The notes: generated from the sequence alone by a model not told the origin. DNA of 64,000 nt from Lachnospiraceae bacterium MA2020 (GCA_000746015.1 JQKK01000022.1:1-64000), one strand, 5' to 3'; shown: positions 16,855 to 25,774, numbered from the stretch's first letter. Program-made: numbers and translations.

Positions 16855-18162
16855 TTAGTCCAATGTCCTTATAATGATCGCTGCTACATTCTGCGCTCCG
16901 CCGTAACCACGAAGCATTGTAGTCTTCGGGAGTTTCTTTACCTGACGGTCGCCGCACTCATTCCACATCTGCTTACAAGCTTCATATATATCCGCAAGAC
17001 CTGATGCAGCATGTGCATGTCCAAATGAAGTTCTTCCACCATTGGAGTTGATCGGCTTATCGCCGTCCCAGGCTGTACGTCCGTCACAGATGTACTTCCA
17101 TCCTTCACCATAAGGCAGATAGCCTGCAATCTCAGCTGATACAAGATGTGAAGTAATGATAAAGTCATTTGCAAAAAACAGATCAAGATCATCACCGGAA
17201 AGTCCTGTTGATTCATAAACCTGCTTAACAGCTTCTTCTGTAGCTCTGACTTCAAAATGAGGTGTAGTAGCTTCACATGCAGCGCTTCCGATACCAACAA
17301 CTTCAATAGGCTTATGCTTAAGATTCTTTGCAATTTCTGGAATCTTCTCAGTTGCGCATACGATACAAGCTGCTGCGCCGTCACACTTAAGCTCAAGTCC
17401 GCCTGCTCTAAGGAAATCACCCATCTTAGGGTTGTAAGGTGAATTCATGTACTCATCAAGAGTCATACCTGCTTCTTCTGCAAGTTCCTCATATGTCTTT
17501 CTCTCAATAGCAAGAGGATTTACAGATGCATTTCTTCTGTTGTTTACACACATAGCGTTAAGTGTGCGGTTCATATCCTCATCAGAAATGCCTCTTGTCC
17601 TTACGTACCACTCAGCAGCGTCATCATAGATGAGCTCCTGTCCAGCCATGAGACTTCTTGTATATGTGCGGTCATAAAGCCATGAAGTTGTTTTAAGGAA
17701 CTTCTCCATAGTCATCTTGTCACGCTTGTATGGATGCTTTGGTGTCTCTACATTGTCAGCAGGGCTTGGTGTGCTGTCACCAAACTCTACTGCGCCGGTA
17801 AGAACACAGTCATATTTTCCGGAAGCAACTGCATTTACTGCCTGCTCAATTGCAAGATAACCTGTACAACAAGCCTCTGAATGATGGATGGAGCCCTTAC
17901 CCTTCATACCAAACCAGTTTGCGATCTGCACATTTGGTGTAAGGTAATTGGAACCATTAAGCGGGCTCGCGCAGCCATGAAAATAAAAGTCTACATCCTG
18001 AGGATTTACTCCGGCATCTTCCATTGCCTTAAGTGCAGCATAGCCGAAAAGCTCACCCTCTGTGAGTCCATTAGTCTCCTCTTTATCAACCGTATACATG
18101 AAAGGTGTACATCCTACACCGATAATGGATACGCTTCTTGCATATTTTCCAAAAGTTTTCAT
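16855..18162 (-). CDS. Thiolase-superfamily protein (SCP2-thiolase/aldol-lyase-like)
   Basis: A 435-residue protein with the thiolase fold. A cysteine pair (C98, C99) in 'HHSEACCTGYLAIEQ' sits at the nucleophile position, and 'NGGRTSFGHAHAASG' (H382) matches the GHP block with alanine instead of proline. The second catalytic cysteine block is replaced by 'RGYGGAQN'. This matches the SCP2/Ltp2-like branch, some of which are retro-aldolases and not thiolases, working with DUF35 partners. The DUF35 gene follows 17 bases after its stop. It could make or break a C-C bond on an acyl-CoA or acyl-ACP; direction and substrate cannot be read from sequence. Confidence 0.85.
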   Translation of the reverse strand: MKTFGKYARSVSIIGVGCTPFMYTVDKEETNGLTEGELFGYAALKAMEDAGVNPQDVDFYFHGCASPLNGSNYLTPNVQIANWFGMKGKGSIHHSEACCTGYLAIEQAVNAVASGKYDCVLTGAVEFGDSTPSPADNVETPKHPYKRDKMTMEKFLKTTSWLYDRTYTRSLMAGQELIYDDAAEWYVRTRGISDEDMNRTLNAMCVNNRRNASVNPLAIERKTYEELAEEAGMTLDEYMNSPYNPKMGDFLRAGGLELKCDGAAACIVCATEKIPEIAKNLKHKPIEVVGIGSAACEATTPHFEVRATEEAVKQVYESTGLSGDDLDLFFANDFIITSHLVSAEIAGYLPYGEGWKYICDGRTAWDGDKPINSNGGRTSFGHAHAASGLADIYEACKQMWNECGDRQVKKLPKTTMLRGYGGAQNVAAIIIRTLD

Positions 18163-18179
18163 ATGTATTAACCTCTTTT

Positions 18180-18752
18180 TTATCGTTTACACGGAATAGG
18201 TTTTGCAGGGCACTTTGGCTTTTTTGCACCTGCCATAACGATTGCGTCTTCATCACAGGCATCCATGCACTTTCCGCAGAGAGTGCATTCATTAAGATCT
18301 ATTACATGAACAAATTTCTTCTTTCCAAGGATCGCTTCATCTTCGCATGCGTCCATACATTCTCCGCAGCCAATGCACTTGCTGGCAAGAATGTGATATG
18401 TCATAAACTTCTTACATACACCTGCACGGCAGCCCTTCTTAGAAATATGCTCATCAAAAATATCCCCATAATTTTCAAGTGCTGTTTTAACAGCATCTGC
18501 GATTTCTTCTCCATCTTCGCAAAGAGACTGTGTTTTCATCATGTAACACAAGTCTTTAATAAGGTCCTTATCACCTGAGCGACCCTTCTTTTCCGTGATA
18601 TCTTTAAGTATCAACTCAAGCTGTGTGATTCCTTCATATCCAAAAACACATTTCCCGCAGTCCTTGCAGGGATGTTTCTCGACTTCTTTAAGAAGGACAT
18701 CAACTACGCACTGATCTTCTTTTAGATCTGTGATCTTTGCTGTGCTATTCAT
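18180..18752 (-). CDS. NuoF C-terminal-like FeS protein with two [4Fe-4S] ferredoxin sites
   Basis: A 190-residue electron carrier. Residues 25-105 resemble only the C-terminal FeS part of NuoF/HydB ('CKDCGKCVFG' then a helical bundle), without the FMN/NADH domains. A 'CRAGVC' linker leads to two ferredoxin motifs, 'CIGCGECMDAC' and 'CTLCGKCMDAC'. Normally this arrangement is the tail of a 570-600-residue NADH-binding subunit, so this is a split or stand-alone version. I start it at the ATG 18752, six bases after AGGAGG; that ribosome site lies just downstream of the preceding gene's stop. It likely shuttles electrons from the fusion flavoprotein encoded immediately upstream. Confidence 0.85.
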   Translation of the reverse strand: MNSTAKITDLKEDQCVVDVLLKEVEKHPCKDCGKCVFGYEGITQLELILKDITEKKGRSGDKDLIKDLCYMMKTQSLCEDGEEIADAVKTALENYGDIFDEHISKKGCRAGVCKKFMTYHILASKCIGCGECMDACEDEAILGKKKFVHVIDLNECTLCGKCMDACDEDAIVMAGAKKPKCPAKPIPCKR

Positions 18753-18766
18753 TTCCATCCTCCTCA

Positions 18767-20854
18767 TCAATACTCGTTCCAAAGCTTTACTTTGGATATG
18801 GTTGTTCTAAGATCACACTGAAGACATCTTCCTGCCTCACACTTTGCCTGATCACAGGTAAGCGGCTTTTCGATAGCATCAAATCCGCTCTTTCTCTGTT
18901 CAGCATCCATTATCTCTGCTTCATTTCTCTTAAGATCTGCAAAGCCTTCGATACGGCCGATATATTTTTCAGGTGCTTCACGATCAGTCAGTACTTCACT
19001 GATATCGCCGTCTCCACCAAGATATCTGTCGATTGCTGATGCAGCTTCTCTACCTCCTGCAATAGCTTCAATAACAGATTTTGTACCGGTTACAACGTCA
19101 CCTGAAGCAAAAATTCCCTCAACGCTTGTTGCATGATCTTTTGCTGCAATATATGGTCCATGTGTAAGCTCTATGCCCATTTTTTCAGTTCCGAGCGGCT
19201 TTTGACCAACAGCAAAGATGACATTGTCAACTTCAACTATCTGATTTGAACCTTCTTCAAGCTCTATGATCGCTTTTCTATTTTCATCAAAGTAGAATTT
19301 ATTTACCTTCTGAAGCTCAACACCTGTTGCTTTGGTGTCACCAGTAATGCGCAGGAAGGAATGAGCTGCGTGAAGGATAACTCCTTCATCTTCGCCTTCT
19401 TTTCTCTCATCTTCTGATGATGTCATCTGCTGAAGGTTCTCAAGACATGCAATGTGTACTTCCTTTGCACCAAGCCTGATAGCAGTTCTTGCGCAGTCAT
19501 ATGCCACGTTACCGCCACCAAGCACCATTACACGCTCACCTACAGGAAGAGGATTTCCTTCTCTTGCGGCTTTCAAAAAGTCAGCGTTTACATATACTCC
19601 TTCAAGGTCATTTCCCTCTAAAGGAAGCTTGGTTCCCTGATGTGTACCGATAGAAACCAAAACAGCATCATAGCCATCATTCAAAAGCTTTGCCGGCTCT
19701 TCTACTGCTTCACCAGTTCTAAGCTCAAAACCTGCTTCAAGAATCGTATTTATCTCTCTGTCAAGAAGTTCATCCGGAAGTCTGTATGATGGGATACCAT
19801 ATCTGCACTGACCACCTGCTCTTACATTTTTCTCAAATACAGTTACATCATGGCCCTTTTTCGCAAGATAATATGCAGCAGTGAGTCCGGAAGGACCTGC
19901 ACCTATAACGGCAACTTTCTTACCTGTCTTTGCATCTTTTCTTACACGTTCTTTCCATGCTCCGCTGTCTACAGTTGCAGCTGCCCTCTTGAGTCTGCAT
20001 ATGGAAACAGGAGAATTGAGTTCGCCTCTCTTACAGTTGCTCTCGCAATTTCTGGTACATACAGATCCAAGAGTTTCAGGAAATGGAACCTTCTCCCTGA
20101 TAATAGCTGTTGCTTTATCAAAGTTTCCTTCCTTTATAGCTCTTATATACTCAGGGATATCTACGTGTGCAGGACATGTACTTCTGCAAGGAACTACATT
20201 TTCCTCATATGTTCTTTCCGGCTTCATGATCTTAAATGCATCCATTATAGAGCCGGTAGGACATACTTCTATACAAGCTCCACAGAATCTGCATCCTGCT
20301 TCTGCAAGAGATTTTCCATCAGGAACTCCTGCTCTTATGCCGGCATCTGTCTTCACATAGTCAAGTACTTTTACACCACGCATCTCCTGGCATGCACGGA
20401 TACAACGACCACAGCGTACACATCTGGTGAACAGATGTGATATAAGAGGGTTGCTCTCATCATTTGCAACTGCTCTTGACTTCTTTCTCCATCTTTCAGG
20501 GCTCACCCCCATGTACTGATACATTGACTGAAGCTCGCATTTTCCATACTTTGGACATCCGGTACAGTCAGCAGGATGTGTTGCAAGGATCAATTCCATT
20601 GCTGTCTTTCTGACTTTTTCTGCTTCAGGTCCGTTTATGGTGATCTTCATACCTTCTGCAACTTGTGTCTTGCAGGCAGGATGTGCACCTTCCATTCCCT
20701 CTATCTCAACTGAGCAGAGTCGACATCCACCCTTTGCTTCAAGGTCTGGATGTGAACATAAATGTGGAATAAAAACTCCTGCTTCAAGAGCAGCGTCAAG
20801 TACTGACTTGCCCTCTGAAGCTTCAATTTCCTTTCCATCAATAAATATCTTCAT
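18767..20854 (-). CDS. NuoG-type FeS domain fused to GltD/NfnB-type NAD(P)H flavoprotein
   Basis: A 695-residue fusion. Residues 1-80 form a [2Fe-2S] plant-type domain ('HLCSHPDL', 'GGCRLCSVEI'). Next come a His/Cys cluster site ('THPADCTGCPKYGKC') and two [4Fe-4S] sites ('CVRCGRCIRAC', 'CRFCGACIEVC'), as in NuoG or HydA. From about 225 it is a glutamate-synthase-small-subunit-like module with its own FeS cysteines, an FAD site 'VAVIGAGPSGLTAAYYL', an NAD(P)H site 'VMVLGGGNVAYDCA' and 'GIFASGDVVTG'. It should take electrons from NAD(P)H through FAD into FeS clusters. Similar fusions occur in anaerobes, with roles in bifurcation or anaerobic reductases. The start ATG is 20854; a TTG at 20863 is also possible. 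Confidence 0.9.
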   Translation of the reverse strand: MKIFIDGKEIEASEGKSVLDAALEAGVFIPHLCSHPDLEAKGGCRLCSVEIEGMEGAHPACKTQVAEGMKITINGPEAEKVRKTAMELILATHPADCTGCPKYGKCELQSMYQYMGVSPERWRKKSRAVANDESNPLISHLFTRCVRCGRCIRACQEMRGVKVLDYVKTDAGIRAGVPDGKSLAEAGCRFCGACIEVCPTGSIMDAFKIMKPERTYEENVVPCRSTCPAHVDIPEYIRAIKEGNFDKATAIIREKVPFPETLGSVCTRNCESNCKRGELNSPVSICRLKRAAATVDSGAWKERVRKDAKTGKKVAVIGAGPSGLTAAYYLAKKGHDVTVFEKNVRAGGQCRYGIPSYRLPDELLDREINTILEAGFELRTGEAVEEPAKLLNDGYDAVLVSIGTHQGTKLPLEGNDLEGVYVNADFLKAAREGNPLPVGERVMVLGGGNVAYDCARTAIRLGAKEVHIACLENLQQMTSSEDERKEGEDEGVILHAAHSFLRITGDTKATGVELQKVNKFYFDENRKAIIELEEGSNQIVEVDNVIFAVGQKPLGTEKMGIELTHGPYIAAKDHATSVEGIFASGDVVTGTKSVIEAIAGGREAASAIDRYLGGDGDISEVLTDREAPEKYIGRIEGFADLKRNEAEIMDAEQRKSGFDAIEKPLTCDQAKCEAGRCLQCDLRTTISKVKLWNEY

Positions 20855-20871
20855 CTGAATCAAAACCTCTA

Positions 20872-22365
20872 TTATTCATAATCATCAAAATCTTCTGAAC
20901 CTGCAGAAGCATTCTCACCTGCTATACGTCCGCTGTTCAGGCAGAAGCCCATTGTATTTCCGGAAAGGATAAATGGATAGCTGTCACCAAAGATGTTGCA
21001 TGCATCTGTTCCTGCACAGTAAAGACCCGGAATAACCTTTGCATCCTGAGTAAGTACCTGTGTCTTATGGTTGATCTTTACGCCGCCGAGTGAACCATAA
21101 GCACCAACATTTTCACGGCAGAGATAGAATGGAGCCTTCTCGATTGGCTGCATATATGCGCGGTCTTTTTCGAAGATTTCATCGAATCCTGCTTCGCACA
21201 TCTCGTTATATTCTTCGATCTGAGCTACAAGTCCTTCTACATCAATTCCAGCCTTTTCTGCAAGCTCTTCGATAGTATCAGCCTGTACGATTGGCTCATA
21301 TCCATCAGCAAGATCTCTCTCCCACTGCTCATCAAAGTGATCAAAAAGATCGTGTGGATGAACATGTGAAACGATATCCGGTCCCTTCTTCTTATACTTC
21401 TTAAGAAGCTTACTATCGAAGATCGCATATGCTACCTTACCTGGCTGAGCAGCTATGGCATTACCTGTAAAAGTTGTATTTGCAATCTGATCCTCAGGCA
21501 TGAATCTCTGACCGTTTCTATTTACCCAAAGGCATGGCTGACGGAATGCACCATCAAGAATAAAGTGGTTCATGTTGTCAGGAAGCTGATACATAAGCTC
21601 CATGATACAAGGCTCCTTGCCTGCTCCTGCTTCCCATGCCATCTTGATTCCTTCGCCCTTCATTCCAGGGATTGCAAAGTTATATATAGTATTTCCATAC
21701 TCAAATTCTGTCTGCTCTTTGATCATCTCAGGATTGTCACCGAAACCGCCTGTGCAGATAATAACTGCGTTTGCACGAGCTTCAATCTCTTCACCGTTTT
21801 TATCAACAGCTATTACACCTACTGCTGCACCGTCTTCCATGATGATCTTCTTTACTGGTGTCTCAAACTGAAAATCAACACCAAGATCCTTTGCTCTCTC
21901 TGTCATCTTCTTAGTCATGGCAGTCGCACATCTTGGTCCAGGCATACCACCGTCCTCAGGCTTTACAACGTGCCATGTGAACTCACCGTCAGAATAAGCA
22001 CGTGTAGCTTCTGGTGCGCTGAATGCTCTCTGTACGCCTACAAACTCAACGCCCATATTCATAAGCCAGTCGATAGTGTCACCTGACTTAAAGTAATAAT
22101 CTCTTACCATACGTGCATCTACTTTATAGTGAGTGAAGTACATATGCTTACGGAAAGCTTCACCTGGAGTAAGTGAGATCATATGCTCTCTCTGGATCCT
22201 GGAACCTACTCCAAGAGGACCCATTCCCATATTTGCTGCACCACCTGTTGTTGATGACTTTTCAAATGTGATAACGCTTGCACCGTTCTCAGCGGCTGCA
22301 ATACTTGCTGCAAGACCTGAAAGGCCTGCTGCAACGACAATTACGTCTGCACTTAACTGCTTCAT
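20872..22365 (-). CDS. Fumarate-reductase-like FAD oxidoreductase
   Basis: A 497-residue soluble flavoprotein of the FAD_binding_2 family, which contains fumarate, urocanate and acrylate-type reductases and ketosteroid dehydrogenases. No signal peptide, FMN or heme domain is visible, so it is cytoplasmic and needs a partner for electrons; the FeS genes beside it fit. The dinucleotide motif reads 'VVAAGLSGLAAS' with alanine (A12) for the first glycine. The closing FAD block is 'GLYCAGTDACNIFGDSYP'. It probably reduces a C=C bond next to a carbonyl, but the substrate is unknown. The ATG is preceded by AGGAGG. Confidence 0.85.
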   Translation of the reverse strand: MKQLSADVIVVAAGLSGLAASIAAAENGASVITFEKSSTTGGAANMGMGPLGVGSRIQREHMISLTPGEAFRKHMYFTHYKVDARMVRDYYFKSGDTIDWLMNMGVEFVGVQRAFSAPEATRAYSDGEFTWHVVKPEDGGMPGPRCATAMTKKMTERAKDLGVDFQFETPVKKIIMEDGAAVGVIAVDKNGEEIEARANAVIICTGGFGDNPEMIKEQTEFEYGNTIYNFAIPGMKGEGIKMAWEAGAGKEPCIMELMYQLPDNMNHFILDGAFRQPCLWVNRNGQRFMPEDQIANTTFTGNAIAAQPGKVAYAIFDSKLLKKYKKKGPDIVSHVHPHDLFDHFDEQWERDLADGYEPIVQADTIEELAEKAGIDVEGLVAQIEEYNEMCEAGFDEIFEKDRAYMQPIEKAPFYLCRENVGAYGSLGGVKINHKTQVLTQDAKVIPGLYCAGTDACNIFGDSYPFILSGNTMGFCLNSGRIAGENASAGSEDFDDYE

Positions 22366-22379
22366 ATATTTTCCTCCTA

Positions 22380-23324
22380 TCAGATACCCTTAAAATTCTT
22401 TTCTTTATATCTAAGTATTTTCTTACCTACGATTTCTCTGTTTTCAGGATTTGCAAAGAATCCACCCTGTGTCTGGCCGATTTCTTCAAGGTGTCTTGCA
22501 CGACCTTCAACAGTTGTTCTGTCCTTTAAGAGACCATCTTTCTGAATAACAAACTTCCACTTACCATCTTCTGTCTTTTCAAGATTTCCGCCTGCTCCAC
22601 AAACCTGACACTCAATTGGATAGTGAAGTCCATCCCACTGAGGCTCACCAAGAACAAGTGCATTTGAGTGACAGTTTGGACACCAGCCCATATCCTCGTC
22701 ACCGAGCCACTTTCTTTCCTCAGCTGGTGTCTTTACTGCTGTCATGATATTCTCACCCATCTTGTGTGCTCTTGCGATGAGCTCATCATTAAGAAGAACC
22801 TGAGCTGGTCCAGGAACTCTTGTTGCAAGGATCATATCAACAACCTTCATATCTGTAGTGAACATTGTAGCCTGCATTCCTTCTAATGCCATTGACTGCC
22901 ATGCACGTGTAGAGCCGCCTACTGAAATCAAGCCTGCAACTCTGTCTCTATGCTCAATAGCTCCAATTGTCTCAAGAAACGCTGTTTCATAGCTTAAGCT
23001 TCTCTGTGCAAATGCCAGATAATTAGCAGAAGGCATCAGATCGTAAGTTGGAACTGAATAAATGACGGCATCCTGATCAAGCAGGATATCCATGATCTTT
23101 TTCTTGTCATCTTTATCATCAAGCACGCAGCCAGTGTGCTTTCCCTGTGACATTCCGATAGTGCAGGATGTGCATCCGGTGCAGTCAAGAATGTTGTAAT
23201 CGCGAAGATTGATCATTGTAACTTCTGCTCCTGCCTCTTCGCAAGCGATAAGCGCTTCCTTCAGAAGTATTTCACTATTACTGTTTTTTCTTCCGGAAGT
23301 AACTCCCATTACCTTAATTCCCAT
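22380..23324 (-). CDS. Iron-sulfur flavoprotein (FMN reductase fold) with zinc ribbon
   Basis: First gene of the operon, 314 residues. The N-terminal flavodoxin-like fold of NADPH-dependent FMN reductases carries a compact cysteine motif, 'LDCTGCTSCTIG' plus 'TGCVLDD', as in archaeal Isf proteins that bind [4Fe-4S] and FMN. The C-terminal third has a zinc-ribbon-like set, 'GWCPNCHSN' and 'IECQVCGAGG', not usual in Isf. It would pass electrons between ferredoxin-like and flavin carriers. The next gene starts 14 bases after its stop. Its promoter lies in the shared region with the PucR regulator. Confidence 0.82.
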   Translation of the reverse strand: MGIKVMGVTSGRKNSNSEILLKEALIACEEAGAEVTMINLRDYNILDCTGCTSCTIGMSQGKHTGCVLDDKDDKKKIMDILLDQDAVIYSVPTYDLMPSANYLAFAQRSLSYETAFLETIGAIEHRDRVAGLISVGGSTRAWQSMALEGMQATMFTTDMKVVDMILATRVPGPAQVLLNDELIARAHKMGENIMTAVKTPAEERKWLGDEDMGWCPNCHSNALVLGEPQWDGLHYPIECQVCGAGGNLEKTEDGKWKFVIQKDGLLKDRTTVEGRARHLEEIGQTQGGFFANPENREIVGKKILRYKEKNFKGI

Positions 23325-23462
23325 TGATTTCTCCTTAAATATTTATAAAATTGTTATTTGGCTATTTATTGATATAACGTTTTTTACGTCGGAATCATTG
23401 AATTGCCTTGATAGTTAAGAATTTATCATTCTTTGTACTAATATTCATCCAACATGTATTCA

Positions 23463-23512
23463 GTTATTGTTACAAAAATAACATATCTTTTCCGACAAAT
23501 GTCTGATATAAT
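23463..23512 (+). promoter_or_regulatory. Divergent control region: operator-like dyads and extended -10 promoter
   Basis: An extended -10 (TGATATAAT, 23504-23512) faces the PucR gene 35 bases on; the -35 is weak. Immediately upstream are two dyads: GTTATT/AATAAC (23463-23482) and GACAAATGTC (23494-23503). On the other side, toward the redox operon, ATAACGTTTTTTACGT (about 23375-23390) is a further ACGT repeat. The arrangement fits control of both operons from this 220-base gap, probably by the PucR protein. Confidence 0.55.
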
Positions 23513-23546
23513 ATCTGTTATCGCTGACTATAGGAGAACTCACAAA

Positions 23547-25073
23547 ATGGCTTATTTATCGGATATTGTAAGTATTCTCGAAAAGAAATACCACATAGTA
23601 ATACATGGAAAAAAGCAAAACAGACGTACAATTGACGGAATACATTTCTTCAATGATAATGATGCAAACATTGAACATTTGTCACCAAACATTCTGTATC
23701 TTGCTGATTTTGACAAGTATGGAGACGCTGAAGTATATGGTGATGTGATGTTTTTAGGAACACATGGATGTGTGCCTTCATCAGATTCTTTATATATAGA
23801 TGAAAAGATCGATCTTATAGATTTTTACAACACCTGTGAAGATGTCATACTATCATATCGCAGGACAGATCTGGAAAAGCAGCAGCTTTTCAATATTCTG
23901 CATAACGGATACGGACTTGAAACACTGCTCAAAACAGCATATAAGTATCTTAACAATCAGATCGTTGTATGTGACAGTAGTTACGGTGTCTTATCTTCTT
24001 ATCCTGAGCTCGATGACACAGAAAATCTCGAGACAAAGAACAACCGTCTTACCGTAAGAGCACGCTATGCAGAGGACATGGAGCAGAAAAAGGTCACAGA
24101 GAGGATCTACCATTCCGTATACCCTTTTGCTACCAAATTTGATGACTATCCATATCTTTGGATATTTGAAAGCATTAGGATAAAGCATGCAGTAGTCGGA
24201 TATATCTGTATCCGCTGCAATGAACGAGAGCACACTGAAAGCGATCTGGAGCTCATACATGCTCTTACAAAGATGGTTTCTATACAGCTGCAAAAAGACG
24301 ACAGTTATAGAAATCCACAAGGAATAAAATATGATATTTTCCTCAAAGAATTATTCGAGAGGCATTATGACGAGGAAATGGCAAATGAACAGCTGACACT
24401 GATAGGTATTAAACCAAACATTTACTACTTCATTGTTACCTGCAGCTTTACCAAAAATACACAGCGTCTGATGGCATATCACCATTATATACATCAGATA
24501 ACAAATATTTTCACTAACAGTGTCACCGGAGTTTTCGGAAGCCGTTTCGTAACGCTAATTCCTTCAGATTCAATGGAAATTCTTGATGAAAAGACCGAAA
24601 AGCGGTTAAAAACGTTTCTAACAATGAACAATATGATCGCTACCGTAAGCCATGTTTATGATAAACTGACAGATAGCTATGCATACTATTTTCAGTGTCA
24701 GGGATTGCTGTCGCAAAGGCTCAACCTATTTAACGATTGCCCGATAATATACTATAATGACCATTATTTATGGCATATTCTGAGTGCGTTAAATAAGCCC
24801 GCGCTTGCTGAAGCATCGATTAATCCGTCTATTAAATTCATGAAAAAGCATGATGAACAGAACGGAACAAATTATATTTCGACACTCAGAGCATATTTTG
24901 AAAATAAACGAAGTGCGCCCGCAACCGCTGCAGCGCTCTTTATACATAAATCAACACTATTTTACCGCTTCGAAAAAATGAAACAGCTCTTTCAGATCGA
25001 GCTGGATAACAGCGATGCGCTATTTTCTTATGAATACTCATTAAGGCTCCTTGATGAGTTACATTATGAATGA
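23547..25073 (+). CDS. PucR/CdaR-type transcriptional regulator
   Basis: A 508-residue activator-type regulator. The N-terminal part has the look of a PucR N-terminal domain, the middle (about 180-270) of a GAF-like sensor, and the C-terminal 60 residues form the PucR helix-turn-helix ('TLRAYFENKRSAPATAAALF' then 'HKSTLFYRFEKMKQLF'). Family members respond to pathway substrates and usually control adjacent catabolic genes. I use the ATG at 23547 with AGGAGA 9 bases upstream; the longer frame from 23454 would run through the promoter. It is divergent from the redox operon and 33 bases before the phosphopantetheinyl transferase gene. Confidence 0.85.
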   Translation: MAYLSDIVSILEKKYHIVIHGKKQNRRTIDGIHFFNDNDANIEHLSPNILYLADFDKYGDAEVYGDVMFLGTHGCVPSSDSLYIDEKIDLIDFYNTCEDVILSYRRTDLEKQQLFNILHNGYGLETLLKTAYKYLNNQIVVCDSSYGVLSSYPELDDTENLETKNNRLTVRARYAEDMEQKKVTERIYHSVYPFATKFDDYPYLWIFESIRIKHAVVGYICIRCNEREHTESDLELIHALTKMVSIQLQKDDSYRNPQGIKYDIFLKELFERHYDEEMANEQLTLIGIKPNIYYFIVTCSFTKNTQRLMAYHHYIHQITNIFTNSVTGVFGSRFVTLIPSDSMEILDEKTEKRLKTFLTMNNMIATVSHVYDKLTDSYAYYFQCQGLLSQRLNLFNDCPIIYYNDHYLWHILSALNKPALAEASINPSIKFMKKHDEQNGTNYISTLRAYFENKRSAPATAAALFIHKSTLFYRFEKMKQLFQIELDNSDALFSYEYSLRLLDELHYE

Positions 25074-25106
25074 CAGATATGATATAAGATATGGAAAGGT
25101 TTTGAA

Positions 25107-25754
25107 ATGATCCATTCAATACACCAAAAAACTTTAATGCCTGAGATCATGGTTTATATCCTTGACACAGAATTACTAAAAGGATCTGAAGATCGGCTTC
25201 TACCTTTGATCCCGGCATACTATAAAGATAAATATGAGGATACATCAAATGCAGAAGCAAAGCTGCAGGAGCTTGGAGCAGGATATCTTCTTTATAAATA
25301 TAGGAAATTGGATAATAATTCAACGATTACAAAGAACGAATGTGGAAAGCCAAAGATAGATGGCGATCATGTCGGTGAACACACTGAATTCAGCATTTCT
25401 CACAGTGATAATTTCGTTGCACTTGCAATAAGTCCGATTCCTGTTGGGGTAGACATAGAAAATGCAGAGAGGATCACTCTTCCTATATTGAGAAGAGTTC
25501 TCCCCCCTGCAGATTTTGAACAGATAAAAAATAACAGTGATAAATATACTTTTGCGAAATATTGGACAAAGGTTGAAGCTGTGTTAAAGGCTCGCGGTAC
25601 CGGTTTTCTTCTTGATCCAAGGACAAATGCTTCATTTATGGACGGATGGTACGCTGAAAGCCATGTAATAAATGAAAATCACATGCTCAGCTGTGCCGCC
25701 GAAAGACCATTTAATATGATACTTCATTATCACAACCACTCCATTTTTCCATAA
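25107..25754 (+). CDS. 4'-phosphopantetheinyl transferase (Sfp type)
   Basis: Moves the 4'-phosphopantetheine arm from CoA to a carrier protein serine. The 215-residue protein has the magnesium-binding 'PVGVDIENAERI' (D116, E118) and the second block 'KYWTKVEAVLKARGTGF' (E156, K161), where KEA has become KVEA. Length is typical of Sfp enzymes. It is co-transcribed with the PucR gene and faces an operon that encodes a non-standard ACP, so the likely main client is that ACP. The NRPS-like protein encoded at 50.2-53.8 kb is another possible client. Confidence 0.88.
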   Translation: MIHSIHQKTLMPEIMVYILDTELLKGSEDRLLPLIPAYYKDKYEDTSNAEAKLQELGAGYLLYKYRKLDNNSTITKNECGKPKIDGDHVGEHTEFSISHSDNFVALAISPIPVGVDIENAERITLPILRRVLPPADFEQIKNNSDKYTFAKYWTKVEAVLKARGTGFLLDPRTNASFMDGWYAESHVINENHMLSCAAERPFNMILHYHNHSIFP

Positions 25755-25774
25755 AACTAAATCTTTATCTCAAA

